64,000 bases of DNA, taken from the NCBI GenBank assembly GCA_028689025.1, contig JAQTXA010000004.1, positions 1-64,000 of the forward strand. Direction: 5' to 3'. This document shows, in pieces, positions 46,505 through 55,495 of the stretch. The position numbers and the translations under genes are program-made. Under the pieces are notes generated by a model. The model ran no database searches. It had not been told where the DNA came from and saw only the letters and a program-made list of their open reading frames with translations. This stretch comes from Aliarcobacter sp. (lineage in GTDB: Bacteria > Campylobacterota > Campylobacteria > Campylobacterales > Arcobacteraceae). Numbering within the stretch: position 1 is the first letter of the stretch; every line of letters starts with the position of its first letter.

Positions 46505-49500
46505 ATGAGAAATATTACAATTAAAATAAAGTTGCTATTACTGTTTATACTAGTAAAAGTATTGCCACTGTTATTAATAGCATATATGGCATATGAAGGT
46601 GTCCTAAAATTAGATAGTTATCTAACAAAAAGTACAAATTTTTTGTTCAACCAAAGTAAAAATATAATAATAAATACAGCAGATGCTTCAATAGAAGATA
46701 GTATAAAAAACCTAGATAAAAAATCACAAGAAACTTTAGAAAAAGTATCTTATGATATAGCAAATCAGGTAGCTAACTTTTTGTATGAAAGAGATAGAGA
46801 TATTTTATTTTTATCAAAATTAGATTTGAATGATAAAGTATTGAAAAACTTTTCTGATTCAAAAAATAAAAATATTACTCTGCATGGAAACTATTATTAT
46901 GATGAAGTAAGTAATAGCTATAAAACTAATGAAGAAGCAAATCAAAAAGAGAAGAGAGAACAAAAAGCTAATCTAGTTGATAATCAAAAAGAGTTTAATA
47001 CAATTGAGCCAGTTGAATTCTTAAAAAAAGAGATACCAATCTATAAAGAAGTTACTTTTTTTGACCTAGAGGGTAAAGAAAAATATAAAATATCTTCACT
47101 TAATGAAGAGAAATTAGATGTTTCTAACAAGAAAAATACTTATGTAAACTCAGAAACCTATTTTGATGAAATATCAAAATTAAAAAATGGTGAGATTTAT
47201 GTTTCAGATGTAATAGGTGAATATGTAGGAACAAAAGTAATTGGAACTTTTACAAAAGAGAAAGCAATAAAAGCTGGAATTGCATTTGAACCTCAAAAAT
47301 ATGGATATGCAGGTATTGAAAATCCATTGGGAAAAAGATTTGAAGGAATTGTAAGATTTGTAACGCCAGTTTTTAAAAATGGTGAAAAAATTGGTTATGT
47401 ATCAATGGCTTTAGATCATAGGCATATTAGAGAATTTACAGATACTGTAAATCCAACAAGTCAACAAGTAAAACAGAATATTTCAGATGCAACATTAGGT
47501 AATTATGCCTTTATGTGGGATTATGAGGGGAAAAGTATTTCACACCCAAGAGATTATTCAATTGTAGGATATGATAAAAATACAGGACAAAGAGTAATGC
47601 CTTGGTTAAGTGCAGATATTGCAGCAAAATATTATACCTCAAATCAAGATATAAATGAATTCCTAAAAAATTACCCAACTTTTGAAGAACAAAGTCTAAG
47701 TAAAAAACCAAACTTAAAACAATTAAAAGAAGATGGCAAGGTAGGACTTGATTGTAGATATCTAAACTTTGCTCCACAATGTGAAGGATGGATGCAAGTA
47801 ACACAAAATGGTGGATATGGGTCATTTGTAATAAACTGGAGTGGAGTGTGGAAATTAACAACAGCAGCAACAATTCCATACTATACCGGTAAATATGGAA
47901 AAAGTAAAAGAGGCTTTGGATTTGTAACAATTGGGGCAAGTGTAGATGATTTTCATGCTGCTGCAAATGAGACAAAAAGAAGTGTATCTGAGATATTAAA
48001 AGTACAAACTAATAATATGGAACAAATTGTAAATGAGAATAAAAATGAGATAGCTGACTTTATTAACACTTTAATTAATGAATTAACTATTGTGACAGTT
48101 GGTATGGTTTTAATTATTATCTTTATTGCAATTTGGATGTCAAATTATATTTTGTCAAAAATAAACAATTTATTGGTTGGTACAAAAAGATTCTCAAATA
48201 AAGAGTTTGATTATAGAATAAAAGTTAGTTCAAATGATGAAATAGGTAATTTGGAAAAATCATTTAATAATATGGCATCGGAAATTAATACACTTGTTAC
48301 TGCTCAAAAAGATTTAACAGAGCACTTAGAAGATAAAGTAAATGAGAAAACTGATCAGTTATTACAAATTAATCAAGATTTAGAAAAAGAGATAGATAAA
48401 AGAACAATATCTCTTAAAGAAGCACTTTTAAAAGCACAAAATGCGGATAAAGCAAAGTCAACATTTTTAGCAAATATGAGTCATGAAATAAGAACACCAT
48501 TGAATTCTATTATAGGATTTTCGGAAGTTATAAGTATTTCAGATAATGTTGATGATACAAGTAAAAAATATTCGAAAATTATTGAAATAAGCGCAAAATC
48601 ACTACTTACTATATTAAATGATATTTTAGATATATCAAAAATTGAAAGTGGTAATTTTAAAATTTCTTTTGAAAAAGTGGATATTCATAAAATATGTGAA
48701 AATAGTTTTGAACTTTTTTCTAACAGAGCAATTGATAAAAAAATAGATTTTAATTTTAACATAGATAAAAATATACCAAAATGTCTTTTCTCAGATACTA
48801 TTAGAATTAAACAAGTATTATCAAATATTCTAAGTAATGCAATAAAATTTACTCCAGAAAATGGAAAAATAGATTTTGATGTACAACAATTAAGTAAAAC
48901 AGATGATATTACACAAATAAGATTTATTATAAAAGATAGTGGAATAGGAATATCAGAAGATAAAATAAAAAATATTTTTGAACCCTTTATTCAAATTGAT
49001 AATGAATCAAACAGAAAATATGAGGGAACAGGATTAGGTCTTAGTATTAGTAATCACATAATAAATGCTTTAAATTCTCAAATTGAAGTAAAAAGTGAAA
49101 TTAATAAAGGTACATCTTTTTGGTTTGATTTAGATTTTGAAATTTGTAAAGAAAATGTTATAGCTTTAGAAGAAAATATTATTGTTGAATCTCAATTTGT
49201 AGGAAAAGTTTTAGTAGCAGAAGAAAATCATTTAAATCAAGAAGTTATAAAATATATGCTTCAAACTTTTAATGTTCAATTTGAATTAATAGATAAGCCA
49301 AAAGATGTAATAGAAGAGTATAAAAAAAGCAATTATAATTTAATTTTAATTGACAATAATATGAAATTATTAAATGGTCTAGAAGTATTTGAAGAAATAT
49401 TAACTTATGAAAAAGAGAATAATTTAAACCATATCCCATTAGTTATTTTGAGTACAGATAATAGTATGATGAATAAAATAGGTGTTGATTCATATTTAAG

Positions 49501-49945
49501 TAAACCTATAAATAAGGATAAATTAAAACAGATATTAGAATTATATCTAATTAATAATTCTATCAATTTTGAAGAGAATACGGCCGAAAATAGTATTCTT
49601 GAGAATAAAGATGTTGTTAATCTAGAAGAAGTAAAATTTTCATATGACAAAAATGATGCAATAAATGCTCTTTCTTTAGATGAATCAATTATTGACATGT
49701 TATTAGATAATTTCTTTTTAACATTAGATAGCGATTTGAAAAAAATTCAAAGTGCAATTGATTCTAAAAATAGTATTGATTTAAAAGAATCAGCACATTA
49801 TTTAAAAGGTTCTTGTGCAAATTTAGTGATGAAAGATGCTGTGGAAATTTTGCAAGAAATAGAAACAAAATCAAAAAATGGTGAAACGGATTTTGATTTA
49901 AGAAGATTAAGATTGTATTTTGAACAAATAAAAAAAGAGATATAA
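46505..49945 (+). CDS. Membrane hybrid histidine kinase with large periplasmic sensor, HAMP, REC and HPt
   Basis: The 1146-residue protein has helices at about 10-32 and 525-548. About 490 periplasmic residues between them have Cache-like character (WDYEGKSISHPRDY, CEGWMQVTQNGGYGSF). A HAMP domain and coiled coil follow, then H660 in MSHEIRTPL, the ATPase domain (GTGLGLSIS), a receiver and an HPt with H1098 (AHYLKGSC). The receiver keeps its aspartate but reads LIDNNMK instead of LMDINMP, and the acidic pair is EE, so it may be tuned or weak. It ends the signalling block. Its HPt is nearly the same as that of the kinase at 39560, so the relay modules arose by duplication. Confidence 0.93.
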   Translation: MRNITIKIKLLLLFILVKVLPLLLIAYMAYEGVLKLDSYLTKSTNFLFNQSKNIIINTADASIEDSIKNLDKKSQETLEKVSYDIANQVANFLYERDRDILFLSKLDLNDKVLKNFSDSKNKNITLHGNYYYDEVSNSYKTNEEANQKEKREQKANLVDNQKEFNTIEPVEFLKKEIPIYKEVTFFDLEGKEKYKISSLNEEKLDVSNKKNTYVNSETYFDEISKLKNGEIYVSDVIGEYVGTKVIGTFTKEKAIKAGIAFEPQKYGYAGIENPLGKRFEGIVRFVTPVFKNGEKIGYVSMALDHRHIREFTDTVNPTSQQVKQNISDATLGNYAFMWDYEGKSISHPRDYSIVGYDKNTGQRVMPWLSADIAAKYYTSNQDINEFLKNYPTFEEQSLSKKPNLKQLKEDGKVGLDCRYLNFAPQCEGWMQVTQNGGYGSFVINWSGVWKLTTAATIPYYTGKYGKSKRGFGFVTIGASVDDFHAAANETKRSVSEILKVQTNNMEQIVNENKNEIADFINTLINELTIVTVGMVLIIIFIAIWMSNYILSKINNLLVGTKRFSNKEFDYRIKVSSNDEIGNLEKSFNNMASEINTLVTAQKDLTEHLEDKVNEKTDQLLQINQDLEKEIDKRTISLKEALLKAQNADKAKSTFLANMSHEIRTPLNSIIGFSEVISISDNVDDTSKKYSKIIEISAKSLLTILNDILDISKIESGNFKISFEKVDIHKICENSFELFSNRAIDKKIDFNFNIDKNIPKCLFSDTIRIKQVLSNILSNAIKFTPENGKIDFDVQQLSKTDDITQIRFIIKDSGIGISEDKIKNIFEPFIQIDNESNRKYEGTGLGLSISNHIINALNSQIEVKSEINKGTSFWFDLDFEICKENVIALEENIIVESQFVGKVLVAEENHLNQEVIKYMLQTFNVQFELIDKPKDVIEEYKKSNYNLILIDNNMKLLNGLEVFEEILTYEKENNLNHIPLVILSTDNSMMNKIGVDSYLSKPINKDKLKQILELYLINNSINFEENTAENSILENKDVVNLEEVKFSYDKNDAINALSLDESIIDMLLDNFFLTLDSDLKKIQSAIDSKNSIDLKESAHYLKGSCANLVMKDAVEILQEIETKSKNGETDFDLRRLRLYFEQIKKEI

Positions 49946-50035
49946 TATTAGTTTATATTATAATTAATATATAATTTTACATTATGTAATTTAGCTGTTT
50001 ATAAACTTCCTTTTTATAGACTATACCCAAGTATA

Positions 50036-50061
50036 CAACTAAAGATTAAATTCTTTAGTTG
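50036..50061. promoter_or_regulatory. Inverted repeat upstream of the rhodanese gene
   Basis: A perfect 10-base inverted repeat, CAACTAAAGA with TCTTTAGTTG around a 6-base AT spacer, ends 22 bases before the ATG at 50084. A shorter palindrome, TATAC-CCAA-GTATA, lies just before it. There is no T tract that would make it a terminator, so an operator or an mRNA hairpin near the ribosome site AAGGGG is more likely. Confidence 0.5.
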
Positions 50062-50083
50062 TAATCAATTAAGGGGTATTTAA

Positions 50084-50599
50084 ATGAAATTATCAAAAGT
50101 TCTTTTAGGAATGGTATTGTTAGCAGGTTCTTTATTTGCAAGTGAATTTATTAATTATGATAAATTATCAAAAAGTTTAAAAGAAGATGCAAAGAAATCT
50201 GGACTTTATGCAACAACTGATGAAGTTAAAAAAGCATTAAATGAAAAAGATTGGGCTGTTGTTGATGTAAGAACAGCAGAAGAATGGGCTGCTGGATATA
50301 TAAAAGGAAGTCAAAGAATAGGAAGAGAAACTCCTGAAAAAGCAATTGAAACTTTTGTTACTGATGACCAAGGTAAATTCATTAAAGATAAAATTATTGT
50401 AGTTTGTAATTCAGCTTCAAGAGCATCAATTGAGGCAGAAACATTAAGAAAAATGGGTTTTCAAACTGTAAAAATTTATGATTTATATAGCTGGATTGAT
50501 GAGTGTAATCCTGTAATTACAAAATATTCTTCTCATGAAGATAAAGAGGGAAGAAAGCAAAAATTCGGTGATTTTTACGCTGAACATTGTAAAAAGTAG
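50084..50599 (+). CDS. Periplasmic rhodanese-like protein
   Basis: The 171-residue protein has a signal peptide (residues 1-19, cleavage after LFA). A single rhodanese domain carries VVDVRTAEEWAAGYI and the active-site loop CNSASR with its cysteine, so sulfurtransferase or persulfide handling in the periplasm is plausible. The C-terminus is rich in charged residues. AAGGGG precedes the ATG. It lies alone between the kinase block and the convergent tonB-exbBD operon. The natural sulfur donor is unknown. Confidence 0.9.
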   Translation: MKLSKVLLGMVLLAGSLFASEFINYDKLSKSLKEDAKKSGLYATTDEVKKALNEKDWAVVDVRTAEEWAAGYIKGSQRIGRETPEKAIETFVTDDQGKFIKDKIIVVCNSASRASIEAETLRKMGFQTVKIYDLYSWIDECNPVITKYSSHEDKEGRKQKFGDFYAEHCKK

Positions 50600-50615
50600 T
50601 AGGTAGATTTATCTA

Positions 50616-51002
50616 CTACTTTTTTGAATCAGTTATTAAAGATATATTAAATAACTGATTATTTTGCAGTATTTCTAAAACTTCTATTATTTTCTCATAT
50701 TTTACTTCTTTATCAATTTTAAAAATAATATTTCTATTTTTATCTTCAACTTTTTCCATTTCATCTTTTATAGACTCAAGAGTTGTTTCTTTCCCATAAA
50801 TGGCTAGTTTATGGCTATTTAGTTCGATTATTATCTCTTTTTCTTTTAATTCAATCTCTTTAGCACTTGAAGTTGGAAGATTTAAAACAAGAGCTAATTC
50901 ATCTTTTTTAAATACAGATGAAACTATAAAAAATATTAAAAGAATAAAAACAACATCAATAAGTGGAGTAACATCAGGAGTTAAAATTTCTCTTTTTTTC
51001 AT
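50616..51002 (-). CDS. exbD: ExbD, TonB energising protein (system 2)
   Basis: The 128-residue protein has one helix with the ExbD signature PDVTPLIDVVFILLIFF, including the proton-carrying aspartate, and a periplasmic domain. It overlaps exbB by 4 bases (ATGA) and forms the operon tonB-exbB-exbD. It is closely related to ExbD at 8207-8599 (FIVSSVFKK-ELALVLNLP is shared). It converges with the rhodanese gene with 16 bases between stops. Confidence 0.95.
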   Translation of the reverse strand: MKKREILTPDVTPLIDVVFILLIFFIVSSVFKKDELALVLNLPTSSAKEIELKEKEIIIELNSHKLAIYGKETTLESIKDEMEKVEDKNRNIIFKIDKEVKYEKIIEVLEILQNNQLFNISLITDSKK

Positions 51003-51508
51003 ATCTTTTTAAGAACCTCTTTTTCAATTCTAAGTTCGATTTCATCTAAAATACCAACAATATAGTTGTAACCCATATAGTGAGGAATTGCAACGATAAT
51101 TCCAGCAATTGTTGTAATAAGTGCCACAGAAATTCCATTTGAGAAAACTGAAGGATCTCCTAAACCACTTTTTGTAATTGAGTCAAAAGAGTCTAATACT
51201 CCAATAACTGTTCCTAAAAGACCTAATAAAGGTGCAGTTGAAGCAATTATTTTTACTGTATTTAATCCAAACTCTAACTTTTTTATTTTTCTACTAATAA
51301 TATTTTGTATAGAATCTTTTTTAAATTCACTATTATTATGTTGAGCAAAAGTAAGTATTTCATTAATAACTTGATCCTTGTTATTTTTAGAAAGGGAAAG
51401 AACTACTAATTTCCAAAACATTATTGTAAATCCTATAACATTTAAAAAAATTAGGATATAAACAATAATTCCACCTCTATTTATATAATCTATTAAACTT
51501 AACTCCAT
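50999..51508 (-). CDS. exbB: ExbB, TonB energising proton channel (system 2)
   Basis: The 169-residue protein starts MELSLIDYINRGG, with a GGAG site 6 bases upstream. It has the conserved helices GGIIVYILIFLNVIGF, APLLGLLGTVIGVL and ISVALITTIAGIIVAIP. It starts 3 bases after the tonB stop. It forms the pentamer that, with ExbD, couples the proton gradient to TonB and so to outer-membrane siderophore receptors such as the one at 57880. Confidence 0.95.
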   Translation of the reverse strand: MELSLIDYINRGGIIVYILIFLNVIGFTIMFWKLVVLSLSKNNKDQVINEILTFAQHNNSEFKKDSIQNIISRKIKKLEFGLNTVKIIASTAPLLGLLGTVIGVLDSFDSITKSGLGDPSVFSNGISVALITTIAGIIVAIPHYMGYNYIVGILDEIELRIEKEVLKKI

Positions 51509-51511
51509 TTC

Positions 51512-52207
51512 TTAACTCCTTGTAATTTGATAAACAATTGGTACAGTAATTTCCCAAGAATTTTTATTTAGTTTTTCTGGTATTGGCTCAAACTTATATA
51601 TTCTTGCAAGAATCTCAATTGCTGCTTCATCTAATTTTTCAAAATCTGATTTTTTTACAACTTTTATATCTTTTATTTGTCCATCTTTTGAAATTACAAA
51701 ACAAACATTAACTTTTCCCATTTGATTTAATCTTTTTGCACTTTTAGGATAAGTTTTATTTTGTTCAATTAGTTGTTGTAATTTTGATAAATATTCATTT
51801 TCTAATAAATCTTTTTCATTAGAATCTACTTTTATCTCTTTGTTTTCAGATATTAAAGGAGTTTGTTTTGAAGTTTCTACTACTTCTACTTTCTCAACTT
51901 TTTTGGGAACATCCTCTTGTTTAAGAACTTCTTTTATTTTTTTATGATGTTCTTTAATCATATTTTTACTAAGTGTTTTAGGTAGAGGTTTTGTTTCAAG
52001 GGCCTTTTCTACAGTTTTTTCAACTATAGGTTCTTGAATTGGTTCAGTTTTTTTTATTACTACATTTTGTAGATTAATTTTTGATATATTCTGAACTGGT
52101 TTATCCTTTATTACCAATTCTTCATCTACTTTTAAATTAGCAAAAAGAACTAAATGAGCTGATATTGTTAATATCAAGATTGTGATTAAACTTTTTTTAT
52201 TTTCCAT
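51512..52207 (-). CDS. tonB: TonB energy transducer
   Basis: The 231-residue protein has an N-terminal anchor helix (about 7-25, with the key histidine in ISAHLVLF), a long lysine/proline/glutamate-rich spacer that spans the periplasm, and a C-terminal TonB domain (about 150-231) with YPKSAKRLNQMGKVNV and a VVKKSDFEKLDEAA segment. It is first in tonB-exbB-exbD. The minus-strand TATAAT at 52220-52225 lies 12 bases before the ATG and no ribosome site is seen, so the leader is very short. A Fur-box palindrome overlaps the promoter. Confidence 0.95.
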   Translation of the reverse strand: MENKKSLITILILTISAHLVLFANLKVDEELVIKDKPVQNISKINLQNVVIKKTEPIQEPIVEKTVEKALETKPLPKTLSKNMIKEHHKKIKEVLKQEDVPKKVEKVEVVETSKQTPLISENKEIKVDSNEKDLLENEYLSKLQQLIEQNKTYPKSAKRLNQMGKVNVCFVISKDGQIKDIKVVKKSDFEKLDEAAIEILARIYKFEPIPEKLNKNSWEITVPIVYQITRS

Positions 52208-52219
52208 AAGTAGAAATAT

Positions 52220-52246
52220 ATTATAATATTGATAATAATTATCTTA
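52220..52246. promoter_or_regulatory. Fur box and promoter of tonB
   Basis: GATAATAATTATC at 52231-52243 is a near-palindrome close to the Fur consensus (GATAAT repeats). It lies where the -35/spacer region of the tonB promoter should be, next to minus-strand TATAAT at 52220-52225. A plus-strand TATAAT at 52222-52227 overlaps it and could serve the divergent tolC gene, so one box may control both operons. Confidence 0.65.
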
Positions 52247-52336
52247 ATTGAAATAAAAAATGATAGATTTTTATTTCCGTTAAAAAATGATTAAAAAAGA
52301 TTAAATACAATTCCCAAAAGAAAAAAGGAGAAAACT

Positions 52337-53533
52337 TTGCGTAGTTTACTAATTTGCTCTTTATTTTGTAGTTTTGTTTTTGCTGAAAATTTAGAAATAT
52401 TACAAAATGAAAAAAAAGAGTTAAGAAATTTAGAAAAAAAGTCAATAGAATCCCGTTATGAGAGTTTAAAAAATGATTGGATTTCTCCAATTACAATAAA
52501 TTCAGGATTAAGTAGAGACCATTCATTCTCAAGTAAAAGTGGTTCATTTGATAAAAGTGCATCAATTGGTTTTACCCAAAGTATTTATGAATCAGGCGGG
52601 ATTGAGTTAAGTATGCAATATGCAAAGGATAAATATGATTCAGAAATGTTAGCTTGGGAAAGTGATAATTACACAATTTTAGAAACAGTGTATGAAACCT
52701 TACTTGAGATATCAAAAATAAAATTACAAATTGAGCAAAGTTCTTATTCTCTTCAAAATAAAGAGATTGAATTAATATTAAAAAAGATTCAATATGAATC
52801 AGGTTCTGGTGATATTACAGATTTAAACAATGCAATTATTTCAAAAAATTCTCAATATAAAGAGAATATTTCTTTACAAAATTCTTTAAAAGATAAAGAG
52901 TATGAATTATCAAAATATACATCTTTAAAATATGAAGAGATTGAAATTTTGGATTTTAAAGGTATAAAAAAAGAGGATTTTATAAATCAAAATATTGCAT
53001 TACTTGTTGAAAAATCAAAAATAGAGATGTTAAATACAAGTTATAAACAAACAAAAGTTTCATATCTTCCAAAAGTATCAACAACTTTAAAAGCTAGTTA
53101 TTCGAATAGTGAAGATTTTTATTCAAGTAGCCAAAAGGAAGCAAATAATACTGGATTAGCTTCTTTGAATTTAACTGTTCCTTTGTATGATTATAATAAA
53201 TCAAATAAAGTTGAAGAGTCAAAGGTAGATTATTTAAAACAAAAAGCCCAAGTAAATGATTTAAAAAATCAGTTGGCTTATGAATATGAACAGATTTTAA
53301 ATCAAATAGATAGTTATGAAAAATATAATGAAACAATCAAAAATAGTATCAAAATATATGATGATTTACTCTCTATAAATAAAATTTCAAATGATGCTGG
53401 AATGACTTCTACTTATGATTTAGATATTTTAAAAAATACAAAAAAAATAAATGAATATGATATAGCAATAAATGAGATTAATATCAAATTACAATATTCA
53501 AAATTATACTTTAAAACAAAAGGTGAACATTAA
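52337..53533 (+). CDS. TolC-family outer-membrane efflux protein
   Basis: The 398-residue protein has a signal peptide (about 1-16, cleaved after FVFA). Its body is coiled-coil rich with the TolC-type repeated layout of two halves (GDITDLNNAI in the first, GMTSTYDLDIL in the second). It would form the trimeric exit duct for the exporter encoded next. The start is TTG at 52337 with AAGGAG six bases upstream. The macA-like ATG overlaps its stop. Confidence 0.92.
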   Translation: MRSLLICSLFCSFVFAENLEILQNEKKELRNLEKKSIESRYESLKNDWISPITINSGLSRDHSFSSKSGSFDKSASIGFTQSIYESGGIELSMQYAKDKYDSEMLAWESDNYTILETVYETLLEISKIKLQIEQSSYSLQNKEIELILKKIQYESGSGDITDLNNAIISKNSQYKENISLQNSLKDKEYELSKYTSLKYEEIEILDFKGIKKEDFINQNIALLVEKSKIEMLNTSYKQTKVSYLPKVSTTLKASYSNSEDFYSSSQKEANNTGLASLNLTVPLYDYNKSNKVEESKVDYLKQKAQVNDLKNQLAYEYEQILNQIDSYEKYNETIKNSIKIYDDLLSINKISNDAGMTSTYDLDILKNTKKINEYDIAINEINIKLQYSKLYFKTKGEH

Positions 53534-54801
53534 TGACAAATTCGCAATTACAACAGGATTTAGATAGTTATAGTAATAAAAGTTCGAAAAAGATTTATAT
53601 TTGGGCAGTAGTTTTTTTATTGATTAGTGGTTTTTGTGCATACTATTATTTTTTTATAAAAGCTGATAATAAAAATCAGATAGTTGAATATATTACTACT
53701 AAGGTAAAAAAAGGTGATTTATCTGTGATTGTTAGTGCAACAGGAAATTTAAATCCAACTAATAGTGTTGATATTGGTATTGAAGTATCTGGAACCATAA
53801 AAGAAATTTATGTTGATTTTAATGATGAAGTTGAAGTAGGGCAAGTTTTGGCAAAACTTGATACAAGAAAATTACAAATTGAAGTTGATAGTTCAAAAGC
53901 TTCTTTATCAATATCAATGGCAAATTTAAAAGAGAGTGAAGTAACTTTAAAAAATAAAAAATCAAGTTATGATAGAACTCAAAAGATGTATGATAGTTCA
54001 AATGGTAAATATCCATCTATTAATGAATTAGATAATTCAAAATATACCTATGAATCTGCACTTGCTTCTTATGAAGCAGCAAAAGCTAAAGTTAATCAAT
54101 CGGAATTTAGTTTAAATACAGCGCTACAAAATTTAGATAAAGCAGTTGTAAAATCATCTATAAAAGGAATTGTGTTAAATAGGGAAGTTGAAGTTGGCCA
54201 AACATTAGCAGCCTCAATGAATGCACCAAAACTGTTTACCCTTGCAAAAGATTTAAGTCAAATGGATTTAATTGTAAGTATTGATGAGGCAGATGTTTCA
54301 GATATAAAAAAAGGTTTAGATGTAACTTTTACAGTTGATGCTTATCCAAATGAAAATTTTAAAGGAAAAATTAAACAAGTAAGGTTAAACCCAGTTGATG
54401 TAAATGGTGTTGTAACTTATGAAACAGTAGTTTTAGTTGATAATGAAAAACTACTTCTTCGACCAGGGATGACTGCAACTGCAAAAATAACAACAAAAGA
54501 GAGTAAAGATAAACTAATTATTCCAAATAGTGCACTTAGATTTAAACCAAAAGAACAAGCTGAGCAAAAAGCAAATACTATGAGTTTAGTGCAACCTCCA
54601 AGAGGCCCACAAAATGGAAATACTACAAAAGAGTTAGGCAAAAAAGAGTTTTCTGCTATTTGGATAATGGAAAATAATATTCCAAAAAGAGTTATGGTTA
54701 AAGTTCTTGATACAGATGGAAAATCAACTACTATTGAATCAAAAGATTTAAAAGTTGATGATGAAGTAATTAGCTCTCAAAAGAGTAGCAATGCAAAGTA
54801 G
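53533..54801 (+). CDS. MacA-like periplasmic adaptor (HlyD/RND family)
   Basis: The 422-residue protein has one N-terminal membrane helix (about 22-42), followed by the barrel-sandwich motif VSGTIKEIYVDFNDEVEVGQ, an extended coiled-coil hairpin (about 115-200), the second lipoyl half (GIVLNREVEVGQ) and a beta-barrel domain. A proline/glutamine-rich insert lies near residues 340-365. It links the inner-membrane MacB-type pump to the TolC protein. It overlaps the tolC stop (TAATG) and overlaps the ATPase start by 11 bases. Confidence 0.92.
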   Translation: MTNSQLQQDLDSYSNKSSKKIYIWAVVFLLISGFCAYYYFFIKADNKNQIVEYITTKVKKGDLSVIVSATGNLNPTNSVDIGIEVSGTIKEIYVDFNDEVEVGQVLAKLDTRKLQIEVDSSKASLSISMANLKESEVTLKNKKSSYDRTQKMYDSSNGKYPSINELDNSKYTYESALASYEAAKAKVNQSEFSLNTALQNLDKAVVKSSIKGIVLNREVEVGQTLAASMNAPKLFTLAKDLSQMDLIVSIDEADVSDIKKGLDVTFTVDAYPNENFKGKIKQVRLNPVDVNGVVTYETVVLVDNEKLLLRPGMTATAKITTKESKDKLIIPNSALRFKPKEQAEQKANTMSLVQPPRGPQNGNTTKELGKKEFSAIWIMENNIPKRVMVKVLDTDGKSTTIESKDLKVDDEVISSQKSSNAK

Positions 54802-55495
54802 CAAAACTATAATTGAATTCAAAAATGTAGTTAAAACTTATGGTGAGGGCGATGCAAAAACTTATGCTCTAAATGGCGTAAATTTTTCTATAAAAGAGGG
54901 TGAGTTTGTGGCAATCATGGGAGCAAGTGGAAGTGGAAAATCAACTTCAATGAATATGATTGGTTGCTTGGATAAACCAACAAGTGGGGAATATTTATTT
55001 AATGGAATTAATGTTGAAAAGTTAAATAGAAACCAAATGGCACTTTTAAGAAGAAATTTTTTAGGATTTATCTTCCAAAGTTTTAATCTTTTGGGAAGAA
55101 CAACAGCTTTAGAAAATGTTGAACTGCCACTTGTGTATAGAAAAATTCCTCTAAAAGAAAGAAAAGAGTTAGCTTTAGATGCTTTAAAAAAAGTAGGACT
55201 TGAAAGTGTTGCCAATCATACTCCATCTGAGCTTTCAGGTGGTCAACAACAACGTGTAGCAATTGCAAGAGCCATTGTTACAAAACCCTTAGTAATCCTT
55301 GCAGATGAGCCTACTGGAAACCTTGATAGTATAAAAAGTATGGAGATTATGAATTTATTAAAATCATTTAATGAAGATTTTAATATCACAGTTATTATGG
55401 TAACTCATGAAGAAGAGATGGCAGCATTTGCTTCTAGAATTATCTATTTCAGAGATGGACATATTGAAGATAGTTTAAAAAAAGGATATAAATAA
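54791..55495 (+). CDS. ABC transporter ATPase, MacB/LolD type
   Basis: The 234-residue ATPase has Walker [10 protein letters not shown] near residue 43, the Q-loop in IFQSFNLL, the signature [14 protein letters not shown] near 146, Walker [13 protein letters not shown] and the H-loop in VTHEEEMAA. The protein is the nucleotide-binding half of a MacB-type exporter. In E. coli MacB this domain is fused to the permease, but here it is a separate gene overlapping the adaptor gene and sharing its last base with the permease start. Confidence 0.95.
   Translation: MQSSKTIIEFKNVVKTYGEGDAKTYALNGVNFSIKEGEFVAIMGASGSGKSTSMNMIGCLDKPTSGEYLFNGINVEKLNRNQMALLRRNFLGFIFQSFNLLGRTTALENVELPLVYRKIPLKERKELALDALKKVGLESVANHTPSELSGGQQQRVAIARAIVTKPLVILADEPTGNLDSIKSMEIMNLLKSFNEDFNITVIMVTHEEEMAAFASRIIYFRDGHIEDSLKKGYK

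Noticed and set aside
47511-47975. A 154-codon open frame on the minus strand
   Set aside because: It lies wholly inside the sensor kinase at 46505-49945, is low-complexity (His/Leu/Gln-rich) and has the composition expected of the antisense of AT-rich coding sequence. No ribosome site or family match.
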